Shown in pieces: positions 6,271 through 12,624 of a stretch of DNA of 13,777 bases. Each line of letters begins with the position of its first letter. The first letter of the stretch is position 1. The notes below the pieces were generated by a model. That model was not told the origin of the DNA. It searched no databases and saw nothing but the letters and a program-made list of their open reading frames with translations. Source of the stretch: DATIBL01 sp035457505 (lineage in GTDB: Bacteria > Patescibacteriota > Minisyncoccia > Phycocordibacterales > UBA6899); contig DATIBL010000021.1 in the NCBI GenBank assembly GCA_035457505.1, positions 1-13,777 on the forward strand, written 5' to 3'. Both the position numbers and the translations under genes were made by a program.

Positions 6271-6804
6271 ATGGATCAATCCGAACAGCGCAATAGCACC
6301 TGGATCATTATCGTTCTCGGTATCGTCGTTCTCGGCGTGATCGGCATCGTGGTCTGGCAGAAGTATTCCGCGCCAGATGAAGATGCGAGCTTTACGCGGA
6401 CCGACGAGAGCATGGCCACTGGCACCTGGACGACCACGCCAGCGACGCCTCCGGCGATGCCCGCAAAGCCGAAGATGGTTATCACTGCCAAGCATGCGTA
6501 TCGCAACGGTGAGCACATCATCGTGGGATCGATTCCGCTGCCGACATCCTGTCATCTCCTGACGCAGACCACGAGCACCTCGACCGATAAGAAAAAGGCG
6601 TTCATTGAGTTTGTCTCGACTGCGGCAAAGGATGCCGACAAGTGTGCACAGACGCCGCCGCCTGCCAGATTCAAAGTGACGGTCAAAGCCGACAAGACTG
6701 CCGCGTTTTCGGCGACATTCAATGGCGAGGAGGCTGTTTTGAACCTGATCGAAGCCGGTCCGAACGAAAATCTCGACAACTTCGAGCTCTATATCAAGGG
6801 ATAG
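6271..6804 (+). CDS. Membrane-anchored beta-rich extracytoplasmic protein, unknown function
   Basis: A 177-residue protein with an N-terminal membrane anchor (about 11-29), a Thr/Pro/Ala-rich linker (about 40-68) and a beta-rich domain (69-177). The domain has two cysteines (C94 in P-T-S-C-H-L-L and C125 in D-K-C-A-Q) that could form a disulfide, and a final F-N-G-E-E-A-V-L-N-L stretch. The pattern P-L-P-T-x-C followed by C-A-Q is familiar to me from small anchored proteins of Patescibacteria, but I cannot name a function. It follows the TSP3 gene by 45 bases on the same strand and is closed by a strong terminator, so it is the last gene of the ccdA operon. Its cysteine pair makes it the better CcdA client of the two downstream genes. 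The start lacks a close SD. Confidence 0.78.
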   Translation: MDQSEQRNSTWIIIVLGIVVLGVIGIVVWQKYSAPDEDASFTRTDESMATGTWTTTPATPPAMPAKPKMVITAKHAYRNGEHIIVGSIPLPTSCHLLTQTTSTSTDKKKAFIEFVSTAAKDADKCAQTPPPARFKVTVKADKTAAFSATFNGEEAVLNLIEAGPNENLDNFELYIKG

Positions 6805-6820
6805 CCCCTGTTTCGGTTCG

Positions 6821-6846
6821 AAAAACACCCCGAGCGGGGTGTTTTT
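6821..6846 (+). terminator. Strong intrinsic terminator of the ccdA operon
   Basis: A perfect 11-bp stem (6821-6831 with 6836-6846) closes a GAGC tetraloop. The descending arm ends in TTTTT and the ascending arm begins with AAAAA. It lies 16 bases after the stop codon. Confidence 0.93.
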
Positions 6847-6943
6847 CATAGTCTGTTCACTTCTCGACCTACTTACCAAATGGAAAGTATTGTGACAGGA
6901 GTTTATCAACAGGACGATGATTTGTGCTTGCACGGCAAGTCCG

Positions 6944-6952
6944 TGTTATACT
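6944..6952 (+). promoter_or_regulatory. Extended -10 promoter of the GT4-GH57 operon
   Basis: TG-T-TATACT gives an extended -10 with TATACT at 6947-6952. TTGTGC (6922-6927) is a possible -35 but with a long 19-bp spacer. The start would be near 6959, leaving a leader of about 42 bases before the ATG at 7001, with no SD at the usual distance (AGGAG lies about 24 bases upstream). A DnaA-box-like TTATCAACA lies upstream at 6903-6911. Confidence 0.55.
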
Positions 6953-7000
6953 ATTCCCGAGACGAGACGAGCAGGAGATTCGCGGCGTCTTTTCAAGCAC

Positions 7001-8224
7001 ATGCACCAAATCAAAGTGCTCATGTTCGGTTGGGAGTTTCCTCCGCACAATTCGGGGGGCTTAGGAACCGCGTGTTACGGACTGACAAAAAGCCTTGTCC
7101 GCGCAAATGTTCAGGTGACGTTCGTTCTTCCGAAGCAGCTTACCGGCTACGACCACGATTTCTTGAAACTCGTGTTTGCGAATATTCGCAATGTGAAATT
7201 TCGCGGCGAGCGCACACTCCTGCGCCCGTATGTAACGTCGACCGAATACGACGAATGGCTCCGCACTGCGCCCGATGATGCGAACTACGGACTGAATCTT
7301 TTTGAAGAAGTGTATCGCTATGGGCTTCATGCGCGGCAGATCGCCCTTGAAGAAGATTTCGATATCATCCATGCGCATGACTGGCTCGCGTTCCGCGCGG
7401 GCATCGAAGCGAAAAAGGTTTCCGGGAAGCCGCTCGTGGTTCATGTCCACGCGACGGAGTTTGATCGTACGGCAGGGCATCCCAATCAGCATATTTACGA
7501 CGAGGAGCGCAAAGGCATGCATGCTGCGGACTGCATCGTCGCGGTGTCGCACCACACAAAGCACACGATCGTTGAGCACTACGGGATCGACGCGAACAAG
7601 ATCATGGTGGTCCATAATGGCATTGAGGCCGGCGAGCATAAGCGTTATCTGCCCGCATCGCTCGGGCACCTCAAGGCAGAAGGGAAGAAGATCGTGCTTT
7701 TTGTCGGTCGTATCACCATCCAGAAGGGTCCGGACTACTTTGTCCGTGTTGCCAAACGCGTGATCGACCACGATCCGAACGTGCTGTTCCTTGTGTCTGG
7801 CTCTGGCGACATGGAGCATCAGATGATCCGGCTCGCTGCAGAGATGGGCATTGGTGATCGCGTGGTGTTTGCGGGCTTTGTACGCGGAGAGGAGCTCATG
7901 AAGCTCTATCGCGCCGCTGATCTCTACATCATGCCGTCGGTGTCGGAGCCGTTCGGAATCACCGCGCTTGAAGCACTTGCGAACGGAACGCCGATCCTAG
8001 TCTCGAAGCAATCGGGTGTTTCCGAAGTGCTGACCCATGCACTCAAATCGGATTTTTGGGATGTCGACGACATGACCGACAAAGTGCTCAACGTGCTCCA
8101 TTCGAATGGTCTGCAATCAACCCTTGGAGAACTCGGACAGCGCGATGTCGAGCATGTGACCTGGGACAGCGCCGCGGGCAAATGCACCGAGCTCTATCGG
8201 AATATCGTGAATAGCAAACAATAG
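7001..8224 (+). CDS. GT4-family glycosyltransferase, glycogen-synthase-like
   Basis: Retaining GT-B glycosyltransferase of 407 residues, probably elongating an alpha-glucan from a nucleotide-glucose donor in the cytoplasm. The N-terminal half has F-G-W-E-F-P-P followed by S-G-G-L-G (18-22), the acceptor/donor glycine loop of glycogen-synthase-like enzymes, and the H-A-H-D-W segment (124-128). The C-terminal half has V-G-R-I-T-I-Q-K-G (235-243) with the donor-binding Arg/Lys pair, and S-E-P-F-G-I-T-A-L-E-A (315-325) with the E-x7-E pair E316/E324. The ATG at 7001 gives the usual start of the family; an upstream frame to 6917 begins before the predicted transcription start. The GH57 gene follows after 9 bases. 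Pairing of a GT4 enzyme of this type with GH57 in glycogen loci is known from other phyla. Another glycan product cannot be excluded. Confidence 0.9.
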   Translation: MHQIKVLMFGWEFPPHNSGGLGTACYGLTKSLVRANVQVTFVLPKQLTGYDHDFLKLVFANIRNVKFRGERTLLRPYVTSTEYDEWLRTAPDDANYGLNLFEEVYRYGLHARQIALEEDFDIIHAHDWLAFRAGIEAKKVSGKPLVVHVHATEFDRTAGHPNQHIYDEERKGMHAADCIVAVSHHTKHTIVEHYGIDANKIMVVHNGIEAGEHKRYLPASLGHLKAEGKKIVLFVGRITIQKGPDYFVRVAKRVIDHDPNVLFLVSGSGDMEHQMIRLAAEMGIGDRVVFAGFVRGEELMKLYRAADLYIMPSVSEPFGITALEALANGTPILVSKQSGVSEVLTHALKSDFWDVDDMTDKVLNVLHSNGLQSTLGELGQRDVEHVTWDSAAGKCTELYRNIVNSKQ

Positions 8225-8233
8225 CATCTTCAT

Positions 8234-9544
8234 ATGGCCTCAGTCTGTTTTTATTTTCAGGTGCATCAGCCGTTTCGGATCAAAAAGTACCGCATCTTCG
8301 ACGTGTCGCACGATCACAAATATTTCAACGACAAGAGCGATCGAGACATCAACAACGAAAAGATCCTCCATAAGGTCTCGAACAAATGCTATCTCAAAGC
8401 GAATGCGACGATCCTCGATCTCCTGAAACAGCATCCGCAGTTCAAGGTCACCTACTCGATCTCCGGCGTCGCACTCGATCAGTTCGAAGAATTCTATCCG
8501 GAGGTGATCGAATCTTTCCGAAAGCTGGTGAAGACGGGTCAGGTGGAGATCCTCGATGAAACCTACTACCACTCGCTCTCTTTTTTGTATTCCAAGGAGG
8601 AGTTCGTCGAACAGGTGAAGATGCACCGCGACCGCGTGAAGCAGCTCTTCGGCGTGACGCCGACGTCCTTCCGCAATACCGAGCTCATCTACTCGAACGA
8701 GCTCGCGCAGTTTGTGGAGGGGATGGGATACAAGGCGATCTTGGCTGAGGGCGCAGACTACGTGCTCGGCTGGAGAAGCCCCAATTTCCTCTATCGTGCG
8801 CCGGGGACCTCGAAGATCAAGACGCTGCTCAAGAATTACCGCCTTTCCGACGATATCGCCTTCCGTTTTTCGTCGCGGGATTGGGCTGAGTGGCCCCTCT
8901 CTGCCGAGAAGTTCACGCAATGGGTGAATGCGGTCAATGGCAACGGCAACGTGGTCAATCTCTTCATGGACTACGAAACGTTCGGTGAGCACCAATGGGA
9001 AGACACGGGTATTTTCGAATTCCTCCGCTATCTCCCTGGGGAGATCCTGAAGCACCCGGACAACGATTTCGTGACGGTCACAGAGGCCGCGACGCGCTAT
9101 GAGGCGGTTGGTGATATCGATGTGCCACACTACATGTCGTGGGCGGATATCGAACGCGATCTCTCTGCCTGGCTCTCGAATGCGATGCAGCACGAAGCGA
9201 TCAATAATCTCTACAAGCTCGAGTCGGCGATCAAGTCGAGCGGAGATCATGTGATCATCGAAGACTGGCGCAAGCTGACCACGAGCGACCACTTCTACTA
9301 CATGTGCACCAAGTGGTTTGCGGACGGCGATGTGCACAAGTATTTCAATCCCTACGACACGCCCTACGAAGCGTTCATTGCGTACAACAACGTGCTCCAC
9401 GACCTCCGCTGGCGCCTCGACCAGAAGCAAAAGCGTGTGGCTGCGAAGAAATCCGCACCGAAAAAGCCAGCAGCAGCAAAGACCGTGCGCAAGCCTGCAG
9501 CCAAGAAAGTTGTCGCAAAGAAGCGCGTCGCGGCGAAGAAGTAG
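8234..9544 (+). CDS. GH57 alpha-glucanase (alpha-amylase-like) with a Lys/Ala-rich C-terminal tail
   Basis: A 436-residue glycoside hydrolase of family 57, acting on alpha-1,4 (or branching 1,6) glucan in the cytoplasm; there is no signal peptide. The GH57 regions are visible in order: H-Q-P (11-13), G-Q-V-E-I (102-106), F-R-N-T-E (E150, expected nucleophile), F-M-D-Y-E-T (D246, expected acid/base) and the S-D-H-F-Y-Y-M helix (351-357). The catalytic domain ends near 397. It is followed by a 39-residue tail (398-436) made almost only of Lys, Ala, Val, Arg and Pro, with repeated A-A-K-K and P-A-A-K-K units like histone H1/HU-type tails; this is not part of the family fold. The gene begins 9 bases after the GT4 stop without an SD, so reinitiation is likely. 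The specificity (amylase, branching enzyme or other) is not decided by these motifs. Confidence 0.92.
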   Translation: MASVCFYFQVHQPFRIKKYRIFDVSHDHKYFNDKSDRDINNEKILHKVSNKCYLKANATILDLLKQHPQFKVTYSISGVALDQFEEFYPEVIESFRKLVKTGQVEILDETYYHSLSFLYSKEEFVEQVKMHRDRVKQLFGVTPTSFRNTELIYSNELAQFVEGMGYKAILAEGADYVLGWRSPNFLYRAPGTSKIKTLLKNYRLSDDIAFRFSSRDWAEWPLSAEKFTQWVNAVNGNGNVVNLFMDYETFGEHQWEDTGIFEFLRYLPGEILKHPDNDFVTVTEAATRYEAVGDIDVPHYMSWADIERDLSAWLSNAMQHEAINNLYKLESAIKSSGDHVIIEDWRKLTTSDHFYYMCTKWFADGDVHKYFNPYDTPYEAFIAYNNVLHDLRWRLDQKQKRVAAKKSAPKKPAAAKTVRKPAAKKVVAKKRVAAKK

Positions 9545-9567
9545 CTGCCGCTCAAGCAGGCGATATG

Positions 9568-9601
9568 AAAAAACTCCCGGAGCATGACTCTGGGAGTTTT
9601 T
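9568..9601. terminator. Bidirectional terminator between the GH57 and nhaB genes
   Basis: CTCCC (9574-9578) pairs with GGGAG (9592-9596) and an inner GAG with CTC, with one mismatch and a short loop. Runs of A (9568-9573) and T (9597-9601) flank the stem, so it serves both convergent genes. It lies 23 bases after the GH57 stop and 14 bases beyond the nhaB stop. Confidence 0.88.
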
Positions 9602-9615
9602 GTGCACGAAGGCAC

Positions 9616-11109
9616 TCAAAGAAGGTAGATCATCGCGAGGAGGCCAGCCGTCGTCATCGTGATCGTGTAGGGCAGGGCAAGCCAGCACATGCGGGCATAC
9701 CCGAGCCGGATCGCGGCCGCGAGCGGGGAGGTGAGCAGGAAAAGAAACGCAGCCTGACCGTTCGGCGTTGCGATCGAGGGGATATTGGTCCCCATGTTAA
9801 TCGCAATGGCGAGCTTTTCGTACTGCGCGGAATCGATCCCGCCGGCGTCGAAGATGCGCTTGGTCTCTGTGATGTACGTCAGTGCAACGAAAACGTTGTC
9901 GCTGACGCAGGAGAGGATCGCATTCGCGAGATACATGAAGGCGAGCTGCTCAGAGCCGCCGAGCGCAAGGACGCTCGTGATGAGCGGCGTGAACAGATGC
10001 TGCTCATGGATGATTGCGACAAGCACGAAGAAGACGACAAGAACCCCGGTGAACGGCATCGACGCCTCGAACGACTTTCCGATCTGATGCTCTTCGGTCA
10101 CTCCGTTCAGCGATGTGACGAGCACCAGAACGCCAAGACCCACGAGTCCAACCTCTGCGATATGGAATCCGAGTCCGAGAATGATCAGAATCACGCCGAG
10201 AAATTGAACCCAGAGCCGTGCAGTGTCTCGCGAGGATCGGCCTTCGGTTGCTCGACGATCGGCCTCGTGCATGACTTCCCAGACTCGCTCGGGCAGCTTG
10301 TAGCCGTATCCGAACGTGCCAGTGATCTCCACAAGGGCTGCTGTCGCAAGGCCAACGAGGAACACCGGAAGCGTGACGGGGATCATGTGGAAAAAGAATT
10401 CCCCGAAATCCCATCCCATCACGCTCCCGATGATCAGGTTCTGCGGCTCACCAACGAGCGTCATCGCGCCGCCAAGCGCAGTCCCGACTGCACCATGCAT
10501 GGCAATGTTCTGGAGGAATCCGCGGAACTCCACAAGATCCTCTCGATGATGCTCCATGATCGCGTCGTCGCTCTTGTGGTCGTGGTCATGATGTTCTCCG
10601 GCTCCTGAGGCGAACCGATGGTACACCTCGTAGAAGCCGATCGCGATGGCGATAATGACGGCAATCACAGTGAGCGCATCGAGCCATGCCGAGAGGAATG
10701 CACCAGCGAAGCAAAAGAGCAGCGCAAGTGCGACCTTGTTGCGGACATGGACGATCAACTTTCGGAAGGTGAAGAGCAGGATCTCCTTGTTGAAGTAGAC
10801 CGCCGGCACCATGAAGATGAGGAGCAGGATCACCGGAAGATTCTCGCGAACTTCCCGATAGATCGCCTCTGCTGCATGGGCATGATCGCCCGCCATACCG
10901 ATCGCAACCGCTTCGAGGACGAGGAGTCCTCCGGGCTGCATCGGGTAGCATCGGAGCGCCATCATGAGCGTAAAGATGAATTCTGCAATGAGCAGCCATC
11001 CCGCAATGAATCCTCCGGCCGCAAAGAACACGATCGGATTGACGATAAGACACCCCAGCATAACGAGCTTGTACCACTCCGGTGATTTCCCCAAGAAGTT
11101 GTGGCGCAT
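9616..11109 (-). CDS. nhaB: Na+/H+ antiporter NhaB
   Basis: Exports Na+ in exchange for protons at the inner membrane, supporting pH and sodium balance. The 497-residue product follows NhaB (about 510 in E. coli) over its whole length: N-F-L-G-K-S-P-E-W-Y-K-L at the start, N-P-I-V-F-F, A-E-F-I-F-T-L, C-Y-P-M-Q-P-G-G-L-L (54-63), the conserved S-A-W-L-D-A-L-T-V-I-A-V with its membrane Asp (D144), G-T-A-L-G-G and V-G-E-P-Q-N-L-I-I (219-227), V-S-D-N-V-F-V (402-408) and T-N-I-P-S-I-A-T-P-N-G-Q-A-A-F-L-F (441-457). A His/Asp-rich loop (H-H-D-H-D-H, 173-178) lies between helices. The start has AGAGGG (11118-11123) 8 bases upstream and a promoter at 11184-11212. NhaB is best known from Gammaproteobacteria, so lateral origin is possible. 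It is transcribed against the flanking glucan genes. Confidence 0.95.
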   Translation of the reverse strand: MRHNFLGKSPEWYKLVMLGCLIVNPIVFFAAGGFIAGWLLIAEFIFTLMMALRCYPMQPGGLLVLEAVAIGMAGDHAHAAEAIYREVRENLPVILLLIFMVPAVYFNKEILLFTFRKLIVHVRNKVALALLFCFAGAFLSAWLDALTVIAVIIAIAIGFYEVYHRFASGAGEHHDHDHKSDDAIMEHHREDLVEFRGFLQNIAMHGAVGTALGGAMTLVGEPQNLIIGSVMGWDFGEFFFHMIPVTLPVFLVGLATAALVEITGTFGYGYKLPERVWEVMHEADRRATEGRSSRDTARLWVQFLGVILIILGLGFHIAEVGLVGLGVLVLVTSLNGVTEEHQIGKSFEASMPFTGVLVVFFVLVAIIHEQHLFTPLITSVLALGGSEQLAFMYLANAILSCVSDNVFVALTYITETKRIFDAGGIDSAQYEKLAIAINMGTNIPSIATPNGQAAFLFLLTSPLAAAIRLGYARMCWLALPYTITMTTAGLLAMIYLL

Positions 11110-11183
11110 TGACGTTGCCCTCTTTGTTGGTTGTATTTCAATGAGTTTCTTCGGTGCGTCGCACGAAGATCTTGCCGGATCGA

Positions 11184-11212
11184 ATCCTAGTATTTTCCAA
11201 TATAGCAGTCAA
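11184..11212 (-). promoter_or_regulatory. Promoter of nhaB
   Basis: On the minus strand TTGACT (11207-11212, 5 of 6) and TAGGAT (11184-11189, 4 of 6) are spaced by exactly 17 bp, giving a start near 11177 and a leader of about 68 bases. A perfect TATAAT (11246-11251, minus strand) further upstream lacks a matching -35. Confidence 0.55.
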
Positions 11213-11271
11213 TAGCGCGGTATTTCCGAGTCTAAAAAATGAGACATTATATGACTTATCCTGTCCATTCC

Positions 11272-11300
11272 TCGACAGAATTTCCAATTCATGCTGTTAT
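11272..11300 (+). promoter_or_regulatory. Candidate promoter of the 244-residue orphan gene
   Basis: TCGACA (11272-11277, 5 of 6) and TGTTAT (11295-11300, 4 of 6) are 17 bp apart, with a start near 11307. Together with the nhaB promoter it makes a divergent pair within the 257-base gap, which holds no other gene that I can see. Confidence 0.45.
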
Positions 11301-11352
11301 TCTGACTGGAAATGGCGGTGTGTCCCTCATGCACTGCACCCTGCACGTAGAA

Positions 11353-11359
11353 AAGGAGG
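11353..11359 (+). promoter_or_regulatory. Strong Shine-Dalgarno that fixes the start at 11367
   Basis: AAGGAGG lies 7 bases before the ATG at 11367. This is the strongest SD in the window and contrasts with the missing SDs of ccdA, GT4, GH57 and GH15. Confidence 0.85.
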
Positions 11360-11366
11360 ATGACCA

Positions 11367-12101
11367 ATGAAAGGAACATGGTGTGCACATACACCCGAGG
11401 AAATAACACGCCTTCGGAGGCAGCTCTATCCGAGCGGATTTACGGTCCGGCCGATCGCTGAACAAGTTCGCGATCTTGCCGCCGTCCTCTCTCTTGAGCC
11501 GGACGAGGCGCTTCGCTGTGCGGCGCGCATGAGCGAGGAACTTCCGCATGGAGCCGACGGACTCTTTGCCATGCTGGAACCCGATGCATTCGGCAGCGTC
11601 GATGCGACGCTCTCGGTGCTGCTCGCAATGCTCCGTGAACGGCGACCATTCTTTGGATTCGTTGCAAACGAGCTCGGTCCGGTCCAGCTCCGGCAAGATG
11701 AGCGTACGATGCGTGCCTTCGGACAGGTCAGCAAGGGGCAAGCAGGGCCGATTGTTGTTGTCCCGGCTCAGCTCGGCATTATGTATGCCGGACGGACAGC
11801 AGAGAACGCACTCACGATGCTCGATCCGAACGAATTTGCGCTCGGACCAGCAGAGGTCTGCTCAATGATTCTGACCCATCCCAGCTGGTCTCAGCATATT
11901 GAGCGCTTCCAGGTGCTCTGTCCTGGTGCGCGATATATGCGGCGGAGCGCGTTCGATAGTCGAGACGGCGAGTTCGTTCCGCGATTTGGCGACGATGAAG
12001 TCGTATATGACGCGGTAACGATGCGCTACGTGCGCCCCTTTGCAGGTATGGCGACCGGCTTCTTGCAGACAGCTGTCGATCTTTCTGGCCCTGGTGTGTG
12101 A
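11367..12101 (+). CDS. Hypothetical soluble protein, unknown function
   Basis: A 244-residue protein I do not recognise. There is no signal peptide or membrane helix, so it is predicted cytoplasmic. The N-terminal part (1-95) is helical with many Arg/Glu residues, the middle (about 95-145) has beta-like stretches such as F-F-G-F-V-A and P-I-V-V-V-P, and a helical segment L-G-P-A-E-V-C-S-M-I-L-T-H-P (159-172) precedes a mixed region (183-230) including V-L-C-P-G-A-R-Y-M-R-R. Four cysteines (C6, C51, C165, C185) are scattered without a CxxC pair. It looks like a real gene: strong SD (AAGGAGG), plausible promoter, terminator 18 bases downstream, even codon use. It is divergent from nhaB across a 257-base gap, but nothing ties it to sodium transport. 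No catalytic motif is evident. Confidence 0.8.
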   Translation: MKGTWCAHTPEEITRLRRQLYPSGFTVRPIAEQVRDLAAVLSLEPDEALRCAARMSEELPHGADGLFAMLEPDAFGSVDATLSVLLAMLRERRPFFGFVANELGPVQLRQDERTMRAFGQVSKGQAGPIVVVPAQLGIMYAGRTAENALTMLDPNEFALGPAEVCSMILTHPSWSQHIERFQVLCPGARYMRRSAFDSRDGEFVPRFGDDEVVYDAVTMRYVRPFAGMATGFLQTAVDLSGPGV

Positions 12102-12119
12102 TTCTTTGGGCAACATACA

Positions 12120-12147
12120 TGCTCCGCAACCGCGGAGCACTTTGTTT
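12120..12147 (+). terminator. Intrinsic terminator after the 244-residue orphan gene
   Basis: A perfect 8-bp GC-rich stem (12120-12127 with 12132-12139) closes an AACC tetraloop, followed by a moderately T-rich tract (CTTTGTTT). Confidence 0.82.
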
Positions 12148-12149
12148 GA

Positions 12150-12178
12150 TTGACTTCGCGCGACGAGCCTCCTATGAT
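12150..12178 (+). promoter_or_regulatory. Near-consensus sigma70 promoter of the 81-residue membrane protein gene
   Basis: TTGACT (12150-12155, 5 of 6) and TATGAT (12173-12178, 5 of 6) are separated by exactly 17 bp. This is the best promoter match in the window. The start would be near 12185, about 90 bases before the ATG at 12275. Confidence 0.75.
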
Positions 12179-12190
12179 GCGCGTACGAGA

Positions 12191-12246
12191 GAGCCCAGAG
12201 CTTCATGTTCCTTGTGAACCGGAAGCCTGGGCTCGATCTGTTTTTT
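12191..12246 (+). promoter_or_regulatory. Structured leader: long hairpin followed by a T6 run (possible attenuator or small RNA 3' end)
   Basis: GAGCCCAG (12191-12198) pairs with CTGGGCTC (12227-12234), then after a bulged A GCTTC (12200-12204) pairs with GAAGC (12222-12226). A further GTTC/GAAC pairing (12207-12210 with 12216-12219) lies at the top. Six T (12241-12246) follow, but six bases separate them from the stem, so it is not a canonical terminator. It lies entirely within the predicted leader of the next gene. Confidence 0.5.
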
Positions 12247-12274
12247 ATCGCTGTTTCAACCCACGGAGGTTCTC

Positions 12275-12520
12275 ATGCTCATCCTTGCCGTTCCCGTCCT
12301 CCTCTTCGTAATGGGTGCCCTCCTGGTCCCGACGCTCCTCTTCGCTCTGCCAGTCGTCGATGCACTGCTGACCCTCTGCGAGCTCGCGTACCCGATAGGG
12401 TCCTTCTTGCTTCTCGTTGCCGTCTTCCAGGCGGTCAAGTTCCCGAAGGAACGTCGTTTCCTCCCATGGGCGATCGCGGGGGTATCGATCATCGCCATTC
12501 ATCTTCTTGCGTTCTGCTGA
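12275..12520 (+). CDS. Small hydrophobic membrane protein, 81 residues
   Basis: A small, very hydrophobic protein with two or three membrane helices: about 2-26 (rich in Leu, Val, Pro), about 29-52, and about 63-80 after a basic loop K-F-P-K-E-R-R (55-61). The positive loop would face the cytoplasm. I do not recognise the family. GGAGG (12265-12269) lies 5 bases before the ATG, which settles the start; a longer frame starting at 12205 in another phase is not supported. It has its own near-consensus promoter, a folded leader of about 90 bases and a strong terminator, so it is a separately controlled single-gene unit despite its size. A stress-response or transporter-accessory role is conceivable but unsupported. 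Confidence 0.72.
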   Translation: MLILAVPVLLFVMGALLVPTLLFALPVVDALLTLCELAYPIGSFLLLVAVFQAVKFPKERRFLPWAIAGVSIIAIHLLAFC

Positions 12521-12543
12521 GAAGTACAGCGTGCGTTATTCCG

Positions 12544-12572
12544 TCGGAGTCATCATTGTGGCTCCGATTTTT
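12544..12572 (+). terminator. Intrinsic terminator after the 81-residue membrane protein gene
   Basis: A 9-bp stem with one G-T pair (12544-12552 with 12559-12567) closes a 6-base loop and is followed directly by TTTTT (12568-12572), 24 bases after the stop codon. Confidence 0.9.
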
Positions 12573-12609
12573 CGTCTGTGAGTTACCTGCGGGCGCACAA
12601 TGCAGGGCG

Positions 12610-12618
12610 TGATATAAT
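12610..12618 (+). promoter_or_regulatory. Extended -10 promoter giving a probable leaderless GH15 transcript
   Basis: TGA followed by a perfect TATAAT (12613-12618) makes an extended -10 element. The ATG at 12625 comes six bases later, the same spacing as upstream of ccdA, so transcription should start at the initiation codon. There is no SD and no clear -35. Confidence 0.7.
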
Positions 12619-12624
12619 CGCTTC

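Noticed and set aside
6903..6911. TTATCAACA as part of a replication origin
   Set aside because: Single DnaA-like box without companions, far from the dyad at 3412; kept only as a note at the GT4 promoter.
5479..6933. 484-codon minus-strand frame
   Set aside because: Antisense to the TSP3 and anchored-protein genes and crosses the terminator at 6821-6846; Arg/His-rich shadow.
6917..7000. 28-residue N-terminal extension of the GT4 enzyme
   Set aside because: It begins at TTG upstream of the predicted transcription start (about 6959), and the family begins with the K-V-L-M-F-G-W segment just after the ATG at 7001.
8240..9688. 482-codon minus-strand frame
   Set aside because: Antisense to the GH57 gene, which has all family motifs; no motifs of its own.
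9304..10608. 434-codon plus-strand frame
   Set aside because: It is antisense to nhaB and overlaps the GH57 end and a terminator; rich in Arg/Asp/Glu/His, typical of a shadow frame in GC-rich coding DNA.
12205..12612. 135-codon frame starting in the leader hairpin and spanning the small membrane protein
   Set aside because: Different phase from the gene with the SD at 12265-12269, its start lies inside a stem, it overlaps a terminator, and its composition (Arg/Pro/Ser-rich) is that of an out-of-frame translation.
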